Shown: positions 9,503-19,878, counted from the stretch's first letter. The stretch: 64,000 nucleotides of DNA from Burkholderia cepacia (GCF_029962485.1 NZ_CP073637.1:1612001-1676000); one strand, 5' to 3'. Made by a program: numbers and translations. The notes: generated by a model not told the origin, from the letters alone.

Positions 9503-11329
9503 ATGACCCGCGCCCTTCGCAATATCGCCATCATCGCTCACGTCGACCACGGCAAGACGACGCTCGTCGACCAACTGCTTCGCCAGTCCGGCACCTTCCG
9601 CGACAACCAGCAAGTCGTCGAGCGTGTGATGGACTCGAACGACATCGAAAAGGAACGCGGGATCACGATTCTCGCGAAGAACTGCGCGGTCGAATACGAA
9701 GGCACGCACGTCAACATCGTCGACACCCCGGGGCACGCAGACTTCGGTGGTGAAGTCGAGCGCGTGCTGTCGATGGTCGACTCGGTGCTGCTGCTGGTCG
9801 ACGCGGTCGAGGGCCCGATGCCGCAGACGCGCTTCGTCACGAAGAAGGCGCTGGCGCTCGGCCTGAAGCCGATCGTCGTCGTCAACAAGATCGACCGCCC
9901 GGGCGCACGGATCGACTGGGTGATCAATCAGACCTTCGACCTGTTCGACAAGCTCGGTGCAACCGAAGAGCAGCTCGACTTCCCGATCGTCTACGCGTCG
10001 GGCCTGAACGGCTACGCGTCGCTCGACCCGGCTGCGCGCGAAGGCGACATGCGCCCGCTGTTCGAGGCGATCCTCGAGCACGTGCCGGTTCGCCCGGCCG
10101 ATCCGGAAGCGCCGCTGCAGCTCCAGATCACGTCGCTCGACTATTCGACGTACGTCGGCCGGATCGGCGTCGGCCGTATCACGCGCGGTCGCATCAAGCC
10201 GGGTCAGCCGGTCGTGATGCGTTTCGGCCCGGAAGGCGACGTGCTGAACCGCAAGATCAACCAGGTGCTGTCGTTCAAGGGCCTCGAGCGCGTGCAGGTC
10301 GAGTCGGCCGAAGCGGGCGACATCGTGCTGATCAACGGTATTGAAGACGTCGGCATCGGCGCGACGATCTGCGCGGTCGATACGCCGGAAGCGCTGCCGA
10401 TGATTACCGTCGACGAACCGACGCTGACGATGAACTTCCTCGTCAACTCGTCGCCGCTCGCGGGCCGCGAAGGCAAGTTCGTGACGAGCCGCCAGATCCG
10501 CGACCGCCTGATGAAGGAACTGAACCACAACGTCGCCCTGCGCGTGAAGGACACGGGCGACGAAACGGTGTTCGAAGTGTCGGGCCGTGGCGAACTGCAC
10601 CTGACGATTCTCGTCGAGAACATGCGCCGCGAAGGCTACGAGTTGGCCGTGTCGCGTCCGCGCGTCGTGATGCAGGAAATCGACGGCGTGCGTCACGAGC
10701 CGTTCGAGCTGCTGACCGTCGACGTCGAAGACGAACACCAGGGCGGCGTGATGGAAGAGCTCGGTCGCCGCAAGGGCGAAATGCTCGACATGGCGTCGGA
10801 TGGCCGCGGCCGCACGCGTCTGGAATACAAGATCTCGGCACGTGGCCTGATCGGCTTCCAGAGCGAATTCCTGACGCTCACGCGCGGCACGGGTCTGATG
10901 AGCCACATCTTCGATTCGTACGCACCGGTCAAGGACGGTTCGGTCTTCGAGCGCCGCAACGGCGTGCTGATCTCGCAGGACGACGGCGCGGCCGTGGCCT
11001 ACGCACTCTGGAAGCTGCAGGATCGCGGCCGCATGTTCGTGAAGCCGGGCGACGCGCTGTATGAGGGCATGATCATCGGCATCCACAGCCGCGACAACGA
11101 CCTCGTCGTGAACCCGATCAAGGGCAAGCAGCTGACCAACGTGCGTGCGTCGGGTACCGACGAAGCCGTGCGTCTCGTGCCGCCGGTCCAGATGTCGCTG
11201 GAATACGCGGTCGAATTCATCGACGACGATGAACTCGTCGAAGTGACGCCGCAGTCGATTCGCTTGCGCAAGCGCTTCCTGAAGGAGCACGAGCGTCGCC
11301 GCGCGAGCCGCGAAGGCGCGGTCGACTAA
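9503..11329 (+). CDS. typA: Ribosome-associated GTPase TypA/BipA
   Basis: 608 residues, the usual length. This translational GTPase related to EF-G and LepA acts in ribosome assembly and stress adaptation. It opens directly with the G-domain: [16 protein letters not shown] (G1), ERGITI (switch 1), [14 protein letters not shown] (G3) and NKIDRPGAR (G4). EF-G-like domains follow, then the TypA-specific C-terminus ([31 protein letters not shown]). The gene stands alone between its own promoter and a strong terminator. Confidence 0.97.
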   Translation: MTRALRNIAIIAHVDHGKTTLVDQLLRQSGTFRDNQQVVERVMDSNDIEKERGITILAKNCAVEYEGTHVNIVDTPGHADFGGEVERVLSMVDSVLLLVDAVEGPMPQTRFVTKKALALGLKPIVVVNKIDRPGARIDWVINQTFDLFDKLGATEEQLDFPIVYASGLNGYASLDPAAREGDMRPLFEAILEHVPVRPADPEAPLQLQITSLDYSTYVGRIGVGRITRGRIKPGQPVVMRFGPEGDVLNRKINQVLSFKGLERVQVESAEAGDIVLINGIEDVGIGATICAVDTPEALPMITVDEPTLTMNFLVNSSPLAGREGKFVTSRQIRDRLMKELNHNVALRVKDTGDETVFEVSGRGELHLTILVENMRREGYELAVSRPRVVMQEIDGVRHEPFELLTVDVEDEHQGGVMEELGRRKGEMLDMASDGRGRTRLEYKISARGLIGFQSEFLTLTRGTGLMSHIFDSYAPVKDGSVFERRNGVLISQDDGAAVAYALWKLQDRGRMFVKPGDALYEGMIIGIHSRDNDLVVNPIKGKQLTNVRASGTDEAVRLVPPVQMSLEYAVEFIDDDELVEVTPQSIRLRKRFLKEHERRRASREGAVD

Positions 11330-11356
11330 GCGTTTCGACTGTTCGCTGCATGACGG

Positions 11357-11384
11357 AAAAGGCTGCCTTCGGGCAGCCTTTTTT
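11357..11384 (+). terminator. typA terminator
   Basis: AAGGCTGCC-TTCG-GGCAGCCTT stem with a stable tetraloop followed by TTTTTT, 28 bp after the typA stop. Confidence 0.92.
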
Positions 11385-11560
11385 GCATCTGCGCGATGCG
11401 CAACCGGATTGCCTGCAAAACACTGTTCCCGCGGGTCGTGGCAATCCGGCGAAACCCCGTCGCGCGGTGCTTTCAGGCACATTTCACCGTGAACTCCGGT
11501 ATCGGTTCTGTGATATGCTGCGCGCACGCAAGTTTTAGGTCCTTCCAAGCAAGACTTGAT

Positions 11561-11647
11561 TCGCAATCCGCTAAACGGTCAGGCCGTGTCGCGGAAGGTT
11601 GAGTAACCCGCTATTTCTCGAGAAGCTCGAAGAAAGGTGAGCGTAAA
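11561..11647 (+). promoter_or_regulatory. Structured odhA leader, candidate sucA RNA motif
   Basis: The leader shows nested pairing CCGC(11568-11571)/GCGG(11591-11594) enclosing ACGG/CCGT. A second hairpin, TTTCTCGAG / CTCGAAGAAA (11614-11635), abuts the ribosome site AAAGGTGA (11633-11640). The second stem would occlude the ribosome site. Rfam describes a cis-acting sucA RNA in front of this gene only in Burkholderiales, with the ribosome site next to a stem, which matches. No covariance search was run. Bases 11385-11560 hold only a weak possible -10 (TATGCT, 11514-11519). Confidence 0.55.
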
Positions 11648-14512
11648 ATGTCAGATGTAATGAAGCAGTTTCAGCTGAACTCCTATCTGTTCGGCGGCAA
11701 TGCTTCGTACGTTGAAGAACTGTACGATGCATACCTCAACAATCCGGCGTCGGTGCCGGAGAACTGGCGAGAGTATTTCGACGCGCTGCAGAACGTTCCT
11801 GCAACGGACGGCTCGAGTGCCAATGACGTCGCTCATTTCCCGATCGTCGAATCGTTCGCCGAGCGTGCGAAGGCCAATGCCTTCATCCCGCGCGAAAGCA
11901 GCACCAACCTTGCTGCAGCGCGCAAGCAAGTTCATGTGCAGTCCCTCATCAGCGCTTATCGCTTCCTTGGCTCGCAATGGGCCAATCTCGATCCGCTGAA
12001 GCGTCGCGAACGTCCCGCCATTCCCGAACTCGAACCCGCGTTCTACGACTTCTCCGAAGGCGACCTCGACCAGACGTACAGCGCCAGCAACCTGTATTTC
12101 GGTTTCGACCAGGCTTCGCTGCGCGACATCGTCAAGGGCCTGCGTGACACGTACTGCGGCACGATCGGCGCCGAGTACATGTACATCAGCGACCCGGAGC
12201 AGAAGCGCTGGTGGCAGGAGCGCCTGGAATCGACCCGCGCGACGCCGAACTTCTCGGCAGACGAGAAGAAGCACATCCTGAATCGCCTGACGGCCGCTGA
12301 AGGCCTCGAGCGCTACCTGCACACCAAGTACGTCGGCCAGAAGCGCTTCTCGCTCGAAGGCGGCGAAAGCTTCATCGCGGCGATGGACGAAGTCGTCCAG
12401 CACGCAGGCAAGAGCGGCGTGCAGGAAATCATCATCGGCATGGCCCACCGCGGTCGTCTGAACGTGCTGGTCAACACGCTGGGCAAGATGCCGGCCGACC
12501 TGTTCGCCGAATTCGAAGGCAAGCACGTCGACGACCTGCCGGCAGGCGACGTGAAGTACCACAAGGGCTTCTCGTCGGACGTGTCGACGCAAGGCGGCCC
12601 GGTCCACCTGTCGCTCGCGTTCAACCCGTCGCACCTCGAAATCGTGAACCCGGTGGTCGAAGGTTCCGCGAAGGCACGGATGGACCGTCGCGGCGACGAA
12701 GACGGCCTGCAAGTGCTGCCGGTGCAGATCCACGGCGACGCGGCCTTCGCTGGCCAGGGCGTCGTGATGGAAACGCTGAACCTCGCGCAGACGCGCGGTT
12801 ACGGCACGCACGGCACGCTGCACATCGTCATCAACAACCAGATCGGCTTCACGACGTCCGACCCGCGCGACGCGCGCTCGACGCTGTACTGTACCGACGT
12901 GGTCAAGATGATCGAGGCGCCGGTGCTGCACGTGAACGGCGACGATCCGGAAGCCGTGATCCTCGCGACGCAGATCGCGATCGATTACCGGATGCAGTTC
13001 CACAAGGATGTCGTGATCGACATCGTCTGCTTCCGCAAGCTGGGTCACAACGAGCAGGACACGCCGGCCGTCACGCAGCCGCTGATGTACAAGAAGATCG
13101 CGCAGCACCCGGGCACCCGTGCGCTGTACGCCGAGAAGCTCGTGCAGCAGGGCGTGATCACGGCGGAAGACGCCGACGGCTACGTGAAGGCGTACCGCAA
13201 GGCGATGGACGACGGTCACCACACGGTCGACCCGGTCCTGTCGAACTACAAGAGCAAGTACGCGGTCGACTGGGTTCCGTTCCTGAACCGCAAGTGGACG
13301 GATGCGGCCGACACAGCCGTGCCGCTCGCCGAACTGAAGCGTCTCGGCGAACGCATCACGACGGTCCCGGAAAACTTCAAGGTCCACCCGCTCGTCGAGC
13401 GCGTGATCAACGACCGCCGCAACATGGCGCGTGGCGACCAGCCGCTCGACTGGGGCATGGGCGAACACCTGGCATTCGCGTCGCTCGTCGCATCGGGCTA
13501 CTCGGTGCGCCTGACGGGCCAGGACTCGGGCCGCGGCACGTTCACGCACCGCCACGCGGTGCTGCACGACCAGAACCGCGAGCGCTGGAACGACGGTACG
13601 TACGTGCCGCTGCAGAACATCGCCGAAGGCCAGGCGAAGTTCACGGTGATCGACTCGGTGCTGTCGGAAGAAGCGGTGCTGGGCTTCGAATACGGTTACT
13701 CGACCGCCGAGCCGAACACGCTCGTGCTGTGGGAAGCGCAGTTCGGCGACTTCGTCAACGGCGCACAGGTCGTGATCGACCAGTTCATCTCGTCGGGCGA
13801 AGTGAAGTGGGGCCGCGTGTCGGGTCTCACGATGCTGCTGCCGCACGGCTACGAAGGGCAAGGTCCGGAACACTCGTCGACGCGTATCGAGCGTTTCCTG
13901 CAGCTGTGTGCAGATCACAACATGCAGGTCGTTCAGCCGACGACGCCGGCGCAGATTTTCCACCTGCTGCGCCGCCAGATGATCCGCCTGTTCCGCAAGC
14001 CGCTGATCATCGCAACGCCGAAGTCGCTGCTGCGTCACAAGGAAGCGGTGTCGGACCTGTCGGAACTGGCGAAGGGTTCGTTCCAGCCGGTGCTGGGCGA
14101 GACCGACGGCGGCATCGACGCGAAGAAGGTCAAGCGCGTGCTGGCCTGCTCGGGCCGCGTGTATTACGACCTCGTTGCGCATCGCCGCGAAGCGAAGGCG
14201 AACGACGTCGCGATCATCCGTATCGAGCAGCTGTATCCGTTCGCGCACAAGCAGTTCGAAGCCGAAATGAAGAAGTACGAGAACGCGACTGAAGTGGTCT
14301 GGGTGCAGGACGAGCCGCAGAACCAGGGCCCCTGGTTCTACGTCGAGCACCACCTGAAGGAAGGCATGAAGGAAGGGCAGAAGCTGGCATACAGCGGCCG
14401 TCCGGCTTCGGCCTCGCCGGCGGTTGGCTACTACGCGAAGCACTACGAGCAGCAGAAGGCCCTGATCGAAGGTGCTTTCGGCCGCCTGAAGAGCGGATCG
14501 ATCGCGAAATAA
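11648..14512 (+). CDS. odhA: 2-oxoglutarate dehydrogenase E1 component
   Basis: 954 residues; also called sucA. The ThDP-dependent E1 decarboxylates 2-oxoglutarate and passes the succinyl group to the lipoyl arm of E2 in the TCA cycle. The N-terminal E2-binding stretch is present (FGGNASYVEELYDAYLNNP), then the ThDP site (IIIGMAHRGRLNVLVN; GDAAFAGQGVVMETLNLAQ), the transketolase-like pyrimidine domain and the C-terminal domain (VVWVQDEPQNQGPWFYV). The start has GAAAGGTGA upstream. It is the first gene of odhA-odhB-lpdA. Confidence 0.98.
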   Translation: MSDVMKQFQLNSYLFGGNASYVEELYDAYLNNPASVPENWREYFDALQNVPATDGSSANDVAHFPIVESFAERAKANAFIPRESSTNLAAARKQVHVQSLISAYRFLGSQWANLDPLKRRERPAIPELEPAFYDFSEGDLDQTYSASNLYFGFDQASLRDIVKGLRDTYCGTIGAEYMYISDPEQKRWWQERLESTRATPNFSADEKKHILNRLTAAEGLERYLHTKYVGQKRFSLEGGESFIAAMDEVVQHAGKSGVQEIIIGMAHRGRLNVLVNTLGKMPADLFAEFEGKHVDDLPAGDVKYHKGFSSDVSTQGGPVHLSLAFNPSHLEIVNPVVEGSAKARMDRRGDEDGLQVLPVQIHGDAAFAGQGVVMETLNLAQTRGYGTHGTLHIVINNQIGFTTSDPRDARSTLYCTDVVKMIEAPVLHVNGDDPEAVILATQIAIDYRMQFHKDVVIDIVCFRKLGHNEQDTPAVTQPLMYKKIAQHPGTRALYAEKLVQQGVITAEDADGYVKAYRKAMDDGHHTVDPVLSNYKSKYAVDWVPFLNRKWTDAADTAVPLAELKRLGERITTVPENFKVHPLVERVINDRRNMARGDQPLDWGMGEHLAFASLVASGYSVRLTGQDSGRGTFTHRHAVLHDQNRERWNDGTYVPLQNIAEGQAKFTVIDSVLSEEAVLGFEYGYSTAEPNTLVLWEAQFGDFVNGAQVVIDQFISSGEVKWGRVSGLTMLLPHGYEGQGPEHSSTRIERFLQLCADHNMQVVQPTTPAQIFHLLRRQMIRLFRKPLIIATPKSLLRHKEAVSDLSELAKGSFQPVLGETDGGIDAKKVKRVLACSGRVYYDLVAHRREAKANDVAIIRIEQLYPFAHKQFEAEMKKYENATEVVWVQDEPQNQGPWFYVEHHLKEGMKEGQKLAYSGRPASASPAVGYYAKHYEQQKALIEGAFGRLKSGSIAK

Positions 14513-14526
14513 CCGACGGAAGCGAA

Positions 14527-14560
14527 ACGGGAAGGCGCGCGGCGCTTTCCCGTCTCTTTT
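14527..14560 (+). terminator. Hairpin with T-rich tail between odhA and odhB
   Basis: ACGGGAA pairs with TTCCCGT (one extra T) around a GC-rich loop that can also pair internally, followed by CTCTTTT. Since odhB lacks an obvious strong promoter of its own, this is probably a partial terminator that adjusts E1:E2 ratios. Confidence 0.5.
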
Positions 14561-14647
14561 GGCCTGCCGGGCGCGTGGCGCGCCGTACCGGCCAAAGGAA
14601 TCGCACGAACCTCGTCATTACCCAGATTAAGCATCCAGGAAAATCAC

Positions 14648-15922
14648 ATGGCTATCGTAGAAGTCAAAGTCCCCCAGCTTTCGGAGTCGGTTTCGGAAGC
14701 GACCATGCTGCAGTGGAAGAAGAAGCCGGGCGAAGCAGTCGCGCAGGACGAAATCCTGATCGAACTCGAGACCGACAAGGTCGTGCTCGAAGTGCCGGCA
14801 CCGGCAGCGGGCGTGCTCGCGCAAGTGCTGCAGAACGACGGTGATACGGTCGTTGCCGACCAGCTGATCGCGACGATCGACACCGAAGCGAAGGCAGGTG
14901 CCGCCGAAGCAGCGGCGGGCGCCGCTGAAGTCAAGCCGGCAGCAGCGCCTGCTGCAGCCGCGCCGGTTGCACAGCCGGCCGCCGCAACGGCATCGAGCTC
15001 GGCTACGGCATCGCCGGCCGCATCGAAGCTGCTGGCCGAGAAGGGCCTGTCGGCAGGCGACGTCGCAGGTTCGGGCCGCGACGGCCGCGTCACGAAGGGC
15101 GACGCGCTGGCCGCTGGCAGCGCACCGAAGGCTGCTCCGGCTGCCGCACCGGCAAAGGCCGCGGCGAAGCCGTCGCTGCCGGAAGTGAAGGTGCCGGCGT
15201 CGGCGACGACCTGGCTGAACGATCGTCCGGAACAGCGTGTGCCGATGTCGCGCCTGCGTGCGCGTATCGCCGAGCGTCTGCTCGAATCGCAGCAGACCAA
15301 CGCGATCCTGACGACGTTCAACGAAGTCAACATGGCTCCGGTCATGGAACTGCGCAACAAGTACAAGGACAAGTTCGAGAAGGAACATGGCGTGAAGCTC
15401 GGCTTCATGTCGTTCTTCGTGAAGGCGGCAGTGCACGCGCTGAAGAAGTTCCCGCTCGTGAACGCGTCGATCGACGGTAACGACATCGTCTACCACGGCT
15501 ACTTCGACATCGGTATCGCTGTCGGCTCGCCGCGTGGCCTCGTCGTGCCGATCCTGCGCAACGCGGATCAACTGAGCCTCGCCGAGATCGAAAAGAAGAT
15601 TGCCGAATTCGGCCAGAAGGCGAAGGACGGCAAGCTGTCGATCGAGGAAATGACGGGCGGTACGTTCTCGATCTCGAACGGCGGCGTGTTCGGCTCGATG
15701 CTGTCGACCCCGATCATCAACCCGCCGCAGTCGGCCATCCTCGGCGTGCACGCGACGAAGGAGCGCCCGGTTGTCGAAAACGGCCAGATCGTGATCCGTC
15801 CGATCAACTATCTCGCGCTGTCGTACGACCACCGCATCATCGACGGCCGCGAAGCCGTGCTGTCGCTCGTCGCGATGAAGGATGCGCTGGAAGATCCGGC
15901 CCGCCTGCTGCTCGACCTGTAA
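14648..15922 (+). CDS. odhB: Dihydrolipoyllysine succinyltransferase (E2 of OGDH)
   Basis: 424 residues; also called sucB. It transfers the succinyl group from lipoate to CoA and forms the core of the complex. An N-terminal lipoyl domain carries the attachment lysine K44 in [12 protein letters not shown]. An Ala/Pro linker follows, then a peripheral-subunit-binding domain ([19 protein letters not shown], about 124-150), a second Ala-rich linker and the catalytic domain with DHRIIDG (H395, D399). It lies 135 bp after odhA. Confidence 0.98.
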   Translation: MAIVEVKVPQLSESVSEATMLQWKKKPGEAVAQDEILIELETDKVVLEVPAPAAGVLAQVLQNDGDTVVADQLIATIDTEAKAGAAEAAAGAAEVKPAAAPAAAAPVAQPAAATASSSATASPAASKLLAEKGLSAGDVAGSGRDGRVTKGDALAAGSAPKAAPAAAPAKAAAKPSLPEVKVPASATTWLNDRPEQRVPMSRLRARIAERLLESQQTNAILTTFNEVNMAPVMELRNKYKDKFEKEHGVKLGFMSFFVKAAVHALKKFPLVNASIDGNDIVYHGYFDIGIAVGSPRGLVVPILRNADQLSLAEIEKKIAEFGQKAKDGKLSIEEMTGGTFSISNGGVFGSMLSTPIINPPQSAILGVHATKERPVVENGQIVIRPINYLALSYDHRIIDGREAVLSLVAMKDALEDPARLLLDL

Positions 15923-15948
15923 GCCGAGTCTCACTGCATTGACCCGCT

Positions 15949-15980
15949 CCGCGGGTTCGCGCCCACGCGCGAACCTGCGG
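15949..15980 (+). other. Strong intra-operon hairpin without T-run
   Basis: CCGCGGGTTCGCGC and GCGCGAACCTGCGG pair at 13 of 14 positions around CCAC, 26 bp after odhB and 24 bp before lpdA. There is no U-tract. This suggests an mRNA stability or processing site that separates E2 from E3 expression rather than a terminator. Confidence 0.7.
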
Positions 15981-16003
15981 GCGTACAAGTAGAAAGGATT
16001 GTC

Positions 16004-17434
16004 ATGTCCAAGGAATTTGACGTCGTCGTGATCGGCGCCGGCCCCGGCGGCTACATCGCCGCGATTCGCGCCGCGCAGCTCGGCAAGACCGTTGCCTGTA
16101 TCGAGAAGTGGAAGAACCCGGCCGGCGCGCTGAAGCTCGGCGGCACGTGCCTGAACGTCGGCTGCATCCCGTCGAAGGCGCTGCTCGCGTCGTCGGAAGA
16201 ATTCGAGAACACGTCGCATCACCTGGCCGACCACGGCATCACGGTCGACGGCGTGAAGATCGACGTCGCGAAGATGCTCGGTCGCAAGGACGCGATCGTC
16301 GAGAAGATGACGAGCGGGATCGAGTTCCTGTTCAAGAAGAACAAGATCACCTGGCTGAAGGGCCATGGCAAGTTCACCGGCAAGACCGACGCCGGCGTGC
16401 AGATCGAAGTGAGCGGCGAGGGTGAAACCGAAGTCGTCACCGCGAAGAACGTGATCATCGCGACGGGCTCGAAGGCGCGTCACCTGCCGGGCATCCCGGT
16501 CGACAACAAGATCGTGTCGGACAACGAAGGTGCGCTGACGTTCGACGCGGTGCCGAAGAAGCTCGCCGTGATCGGCGCAGGCGTGATCGGCCTCGAGCTC
16601 GGCTCGGTGTGGCGCCGCCTGGGTGCCGAAGTGACGGTGCTCGAAGCGCTGCCGGCATTCCTCGGCGCAGCCGACGAAGCGCTCGCCAAGGAAGCGGCCA
16701 AGCTGTTCAAGAAGCAGGGCCTCGACATCAATCTCGGCGTGAAGATCGGTGAAGTGAAGGCGACCGCCGACGGTGTGTCGATCGCCTACACGGACAAGGA
16801 CGGCAACGCGCAGACGCTCGACGCCGACCGCCTGATTGTGTCGGTCGGCCGCGTGCCGAACACCGACAACCTCGGCCTCGAGGCAATCGGCCTGAAGGCG
16901 AACGAGCGCGGCTTCATCGACGTCGACGATCATTGCCGTACGGCGGTGCCGAACGTGTACGCGATCGGCGACGTGGTGCGTGGCCCGATGCTCGCGCACA
17001 AGGCGGAAGACGAAGGCGTGCTGGTCGCGGAAGTGATCGACGGCCAGAAGCCGCACATCGACTACAACTGCATTCCGTGGGTGATCTACACGTACCCGGA
17101 AATCGCATGGGTCGGCAAGACGGAGCAGCAGCTGAAGGCGGAAGGCCGCGAGATCAAGTCGGGCAAGTTCCCGTTCTCGATCAACGGCCGCGCGCTCGGC
17201 ATGAACGCGCCGGACGGCTTCGTGAAGATGATCGCGGATGCGAAGACCGACGAACTGCTCGGCGTGCACGTGATCGCCGCGAACGCGTCGGACCTGATCG
17301 CGGAAGCCGTGGTGGCGATGGAATTCAAGGCGGCGTCGGAAGACATCGCCCGCATCTGCCATCCGCACCCGTCGATGTCGGAAGTGATGCGCGAAGCGGC
17401 GCTCGCCGTCGACAAGCGCTCGCTGAACAGCTGA
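16004..17434 (+). CDS. lpdA: Dihydrolipoamide dehydrogenase (E3)
   Basis: 476-residue FAD flavoprotein that reoxidises dihydrolipoate with NAD+. The FAD-binding GAGPGG motif is at residues 11-16. The redox disulfide is C49/C54 in [13 protein letters not shown]. The NAD-binding loop is [13 protein letters not shown]. The C-terminal dimer-interface pair is H455/E460 in HPHPSMSE. The gene is third in the odh operon, with AAAGGATTG before its ATG. A copy here usually serves OGDH, though sharing with other complexes is possible. Confidence 0.97.
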   Translation: MSKEFDVVVIGAGPGGYIAAIRAAQLGKTVACIEKWKNPAGALKLGGTCLNVGCIPSKALLASSEEFENTSHHLADHGITVDGVKIDVAKMLGRKDAIVEKMTSGIEFLFKKNKITWLKGHGKFTGKTDAGVQIEVSGEGETEVVTAKNVIIATGSKARHLPGIPVDNKIVSDNEGALTFDAVPKKLAVIGAGVIGLELGSVWRRLGAEVTVLEALPAFLGAADEALAKEAAKLFKKQGLDINLGVKIGEVKATADGVSIAYTDKDGNAQTLDADRLIVSVGRVPNTDNLGLEAIGLKANERGFIDVDDHCRTAVPNVYAIGDVVRGPMLAHKAEDEGVLVAEVIDGQKPHIDYNCIPWVIYTYPEIAWVGKTEQQLKAEGREIKSGKFPFSINGRALGMNAPDGFVKMIADAKTDELLGVHVIAANASDLIAEAVVAMEFKAASEDIARICHPHPSMSEVMREAALAVDKRSLNS

Positions 17435-17482
17435 GCACGGTAAGCGCCTGCCGGCCGCCGGCCGGCGCAACCGTCTCATGAC

Positions 17483-17519
17483 GAGGGCGGGCGGGGTTTC
17501 CCGTCCGCCTTCGTTTTTT
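17483..17519 (+). terminator. odh operon terminator
   Basis: GAGGGCGGGCGGG and CCCGTCCGCCTTC pair around TTT (11 of 13 matches), followed by G and six T residues. It sits only 13 bp before the zapE ATG, so zapE transcription must begin upstream of or within this region. Confidence 0.8.
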
Positions 17520-17531
17520 CCGGTTTGCCCG

Positions 17532-18629
17532 ATGAACGTCACCGAATACTACACGCGCGAACTGACCACGCGCGGCTATCAGTCCGATCCCGCGCAGCGC
17601 GCGGCCGTCGATCGCCTGCAGCAATGTTTCGACGAGTGGGTCGAGTACAAGGCGCGCCGCTCGAACGCATTCAAGAAGCTCATCAATCATCCCGACCTCC
17701 CGCGCGGCGTCTACATGTGGGGCGGCGTCGGTCGCGGCAAGAGCTTCCTGATGGACAGCTTCTATGCGGTCGTACCCGTGCAGCGCAAGACGCGCCTGCA
17801 TTTCCACGAGTTCATGCGCGAAGTACATCGCGAACTCGAGGAACTGAAAGGGCAGGCCGATCCGCTCGACGAACTCGCGCGGCGCATTGCGAAGCGCTAC
17901 CGGCTGATCTGCTTCGACGAATTCCACGTGTCGGACATTGCGGACGCGATGATCCTGTACCGTCTGCTCGACCGCCTGTTCAACAACGGCGTGCAGTTCG
18001 TGATGACGTCCAACTACGATCCCGACGATCTGTATCCCGATGGCCTGCATCGCGACCGCATGCTGCCGGCGATCGCGCTGATCAAGGACAGGCTCGACGT
18101 GCTGAACGTCGACGCGGGCGTCGATTATCGCCAGCGCACGCTCGCGCAGGTGAAGATGTATCACACGCCGCTCGGCGCGGACGCCGATCGCGAACTGCGC
18201 CATGCGTTCGGCAAGCTCGCGGCGGTACCCGACGAAAGCCCGATCCTGCATATCGAGAAGCGCGAGTTGAAGGCGCTGCGCAAGGCGGACGGTGTCGTCT
18301 GGTTCGACTTCGCGACGCTGTGCGGCGGTCCGCGTTCGCAGAACGACTACCTCGAACTGGCGAGCCGCTTCCATGCGATCGTGCTGTCCGAGGTGCCGCA
18401 GATGTCGCCACGGATGGCTTCCGAGGCGCGCCGCTTCACGTGGCTCATCGACGTGCTGTACGACCACAAGGTCAAGCTGCTGATGTCGGCAGCAGTGCCG
18501 GCGGAGCAGTTGTACGTCGAAGGCCCGATGGCCAACGAATTCGCGCGCACGGTGTCACGAATCGTCGAGATGCAGTCGAAGGAGTATCTCGAAACGCCGC
18601 GTCGCATCGTCGATACGTCGCTGACCTGA
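17532..18629 (+). CDS. zapE: Cell-division ATPase ZapE (AFG1-like)
   Basis: 365 residues from ATG 17532; a start 54 bp upstream would lie inside the terminator. This P-loop ATPase family in bacteria modulates FtsZ ring stability, and in mitochondria (AFG1/LACE1) acts in protein turnover. Walker A is GGVGRGKSFLMD and Walker B LICFDEFHVSD; sensor-type TSNYDPDDLYPDGLHRD follows. The gene sits immediately after the odh operon. Confidence 0.93.
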   Translation: MNVTEYYTRELTTRGYQSDPAQRAAVDRLQQCFDEWVEYKARRSNAFKKLINHPDLPRGVYMWGGVGRGKSFLMDSFYAVVPVQRKTRLHFHEFMREVHRELEELKGQADPLDELARRIAKRYRLICFDEFHVSDIADAMILYRLLDRLFNNGVQFVMTSNYDPDDLYPDGLHRDRMLPAIALIKDRLDVLNVDAGVDYRQRTLAQVKMYHTPLGADADRELRHAFGKLAAVPDESPILHIEKRELKALRKADGVVWFDFATLCGGPRSQNDYLELASRFHAIVLSEVPQMSPRMASEARRFTWLIDVLYDHKVKLLMSAAVPAEQLYVEGPMANEFARTVSRIVEMQSKEYLETPRRIVDTSLT

Positions 18630-18773
18630 TTGCGTTGTCCGGTAATTGGCGGGATTCAAACGTCAATTCCGGTCAAATTCACGCAATCTCGGGGTATTTT
18701 CGGATTTGTCTTATATGCATCGTTGAGGTGAGCCGATATCGTTGTGTCATGGTTACCAAGGCTGGAGATGTCC

Positions 18774-19184
18774 ATGACACCGTATCGCGATCTGACCGAC
18801 CAGGAGTGGCGCTGCGTTGCGCCGCTTCTGCCCGAAATGCAGCCGCGCACCGAGTTGCGCGGCCGGCCGTTGGCCAATACGCGGGCCGTCCTGAACGGCG
18901 TGCTGTGGGTGATTTACAGCGGCGCAACGTGGTCCGCGATACCGCGCCGTTACCCGTCGTATCAGACGTGCCATCGCCGCTTCAAGGTCTGGCATGAGAC
19001 GGGCACGCTGTTGAGTGTGATGCGCGAACTCTATGGCGACCCGGGCGTGAATCTGTGCAATGAATTGTCCGCACGGATGCGCAAGCACACGCAATCGAAG
19101 GCGGCGGAGGCACGTAGCAACGCGGTACCCGCGTATCGCACGCAGGGCGGTTATGCCCCTGATTCGCTGAAGCATGCGGCGTGA
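18774..19184 (+). CDS. Stand-alone IS5-type transposase N-terminal domain (DUF4096)
   Basis: 136 residues with GGAG six bases before the ATG. The first 85 or so residues match the DUF4096 domain found at the N-terminus of IS5-family transposases (LTDQEWRCVAPLLP, RPLANTRAVLNGVLWVIYSG, WSAIPRRYPSYQTCHRRF). No DDE catalytic domain follows; the C-terminus is polar, unrelated-looking sequence. No terminal inverted repeats or target duplication were recognised. It ends before a proper bidirectional terminator, so it may be an IS remnant or a kept DNA-binding protein. Confidence 0.7.
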   Translation: MTPYRDLTDQEWRCVAPLLPEMQPRTELRGRPLANTRAVLNGVLWVIYSGATWSAIPRRYPSYQTCHRRFKVWHETGTLLSVMRELYGDPGVNLCNELSARMRKHTQSKAAEARSNAVPAYRTQGGYAPDSLKHAA

Positions 19185-19218
19185 TACCGATCAATTTCTG
19201 TTGCGCCCGCACCCAAAT

Positions 19219-19255
19219 AAAATCGGCCTGACGACTTAGTCGCAGGCCGATTTTT
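19219..19255. terminator. Bidirectional terminator
   Basis: AAAATCGGCCTG and CAGGCCGATTTT pair around an inner CGAC-TTA-GTCG stem, with T-runs on both strands. It separates the DUF4096 gene from the convergent DUF2147 gene. Confidence 0.9.
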
Positions 19256-19286
19256 CATTGCGCCGCGCGTCTGCGCGCGTGCTGCG

Positions 19287-19748
19287 TTACTGCTGGCGAA
19301 CCCAGGTCTGCGACCGGCCGAGCAGCGATACGCCGATGTAACCGCGCACCACGAGTTTCTGGCCGCCGTCTTCAAGCGTCATCTTGCACTTGTAGACCTT
19401 GCCGTTCTCCGGGTCGAGAATGTTGCCGCCGTCCCAGTGGTCGCCTTCCTTCTTCATTGCCTTGATGATCGTCATGCCCTTGATGAGCTGATCCTTGCGC
19501 TCGTCCGTGCAGGCGGAGCAGCGGCGGTCGGGCGTATCGTTCGCGCCGAGGCCCTTGACGACCTTGCCCGTCAGCGCACCGTCGCCGTCCTCGGCGATCT
19601 GCACGAGTGCCTTCGGCTGATGGGTGTTGTCGTCGATCGTCTGCCACATGCCGACGGGATTGTCGGCTTGTGCGAACGTGGGGGCTGCGCAGGCGAGCAG
19701 TGCGCCGGCAACGGCGATTGCACGCAACGGGCGGGTCAGTTGAATCAT
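19287..19748 (-). CDS. DUF2147 exported protein
   Basis: 153 residues. A cleavable signal peptide (RAIAVAGALLACAAPTFAQA) is followed by a single DUF2147 domain: GMWQTIDDNTHQPKALVQI, a CSACTDERKD segment with two cysteines, and GGNILDPENGKVYKCKMTLE. Family members are small periplasmic beta-rich proteins of unknown role. It is transcribed alone. Confidence 0.85.
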   Translation of the reverse strand: MIQLTRPLRAIAVAGALLACAAPTFAQADNPVGMWQTIDDNTHQPKALVQIAEDGDGALTGKVVKGLGANDTPDRRCSACTDERKDQLIKGMTIIKAMKKEGDHWDGGNILDPENGKVYKCKMTLEDGGQKLVVRGYIGVSLLGRSQTWVRQQ

Positions 19749-19878
19749 TGTCGTCCTCCTTGTTTTGCATGTCGTGTTCGATTCGCCCGCACGACCGTCT
19801 GCATGGGGCGGGCATGTTGCGAGCTTCGCCAGAATACGTGAAACCGCGCGGCAAGTTTGATAGAGGGGACTCTAATCG

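Noticed and set aside
11651..14443. 930-residue minus-strand open frame opposite odhA
   Set aside because: Shadow of a conserved high-GC gene; composition is Arg/His/Val-rich with no domain, and the plus-strand protein is unmistakable. The same applies to long frames opposite typA, odhB/lpdA and rnr.
18628..18688. GATTGCGT...ACGCAATC inverted repeat as IS end or small RNA
   Set aside because: Only 8 bp with a 45-bp loop and no second copy beyond the DUF4096 gene; too weak to call.
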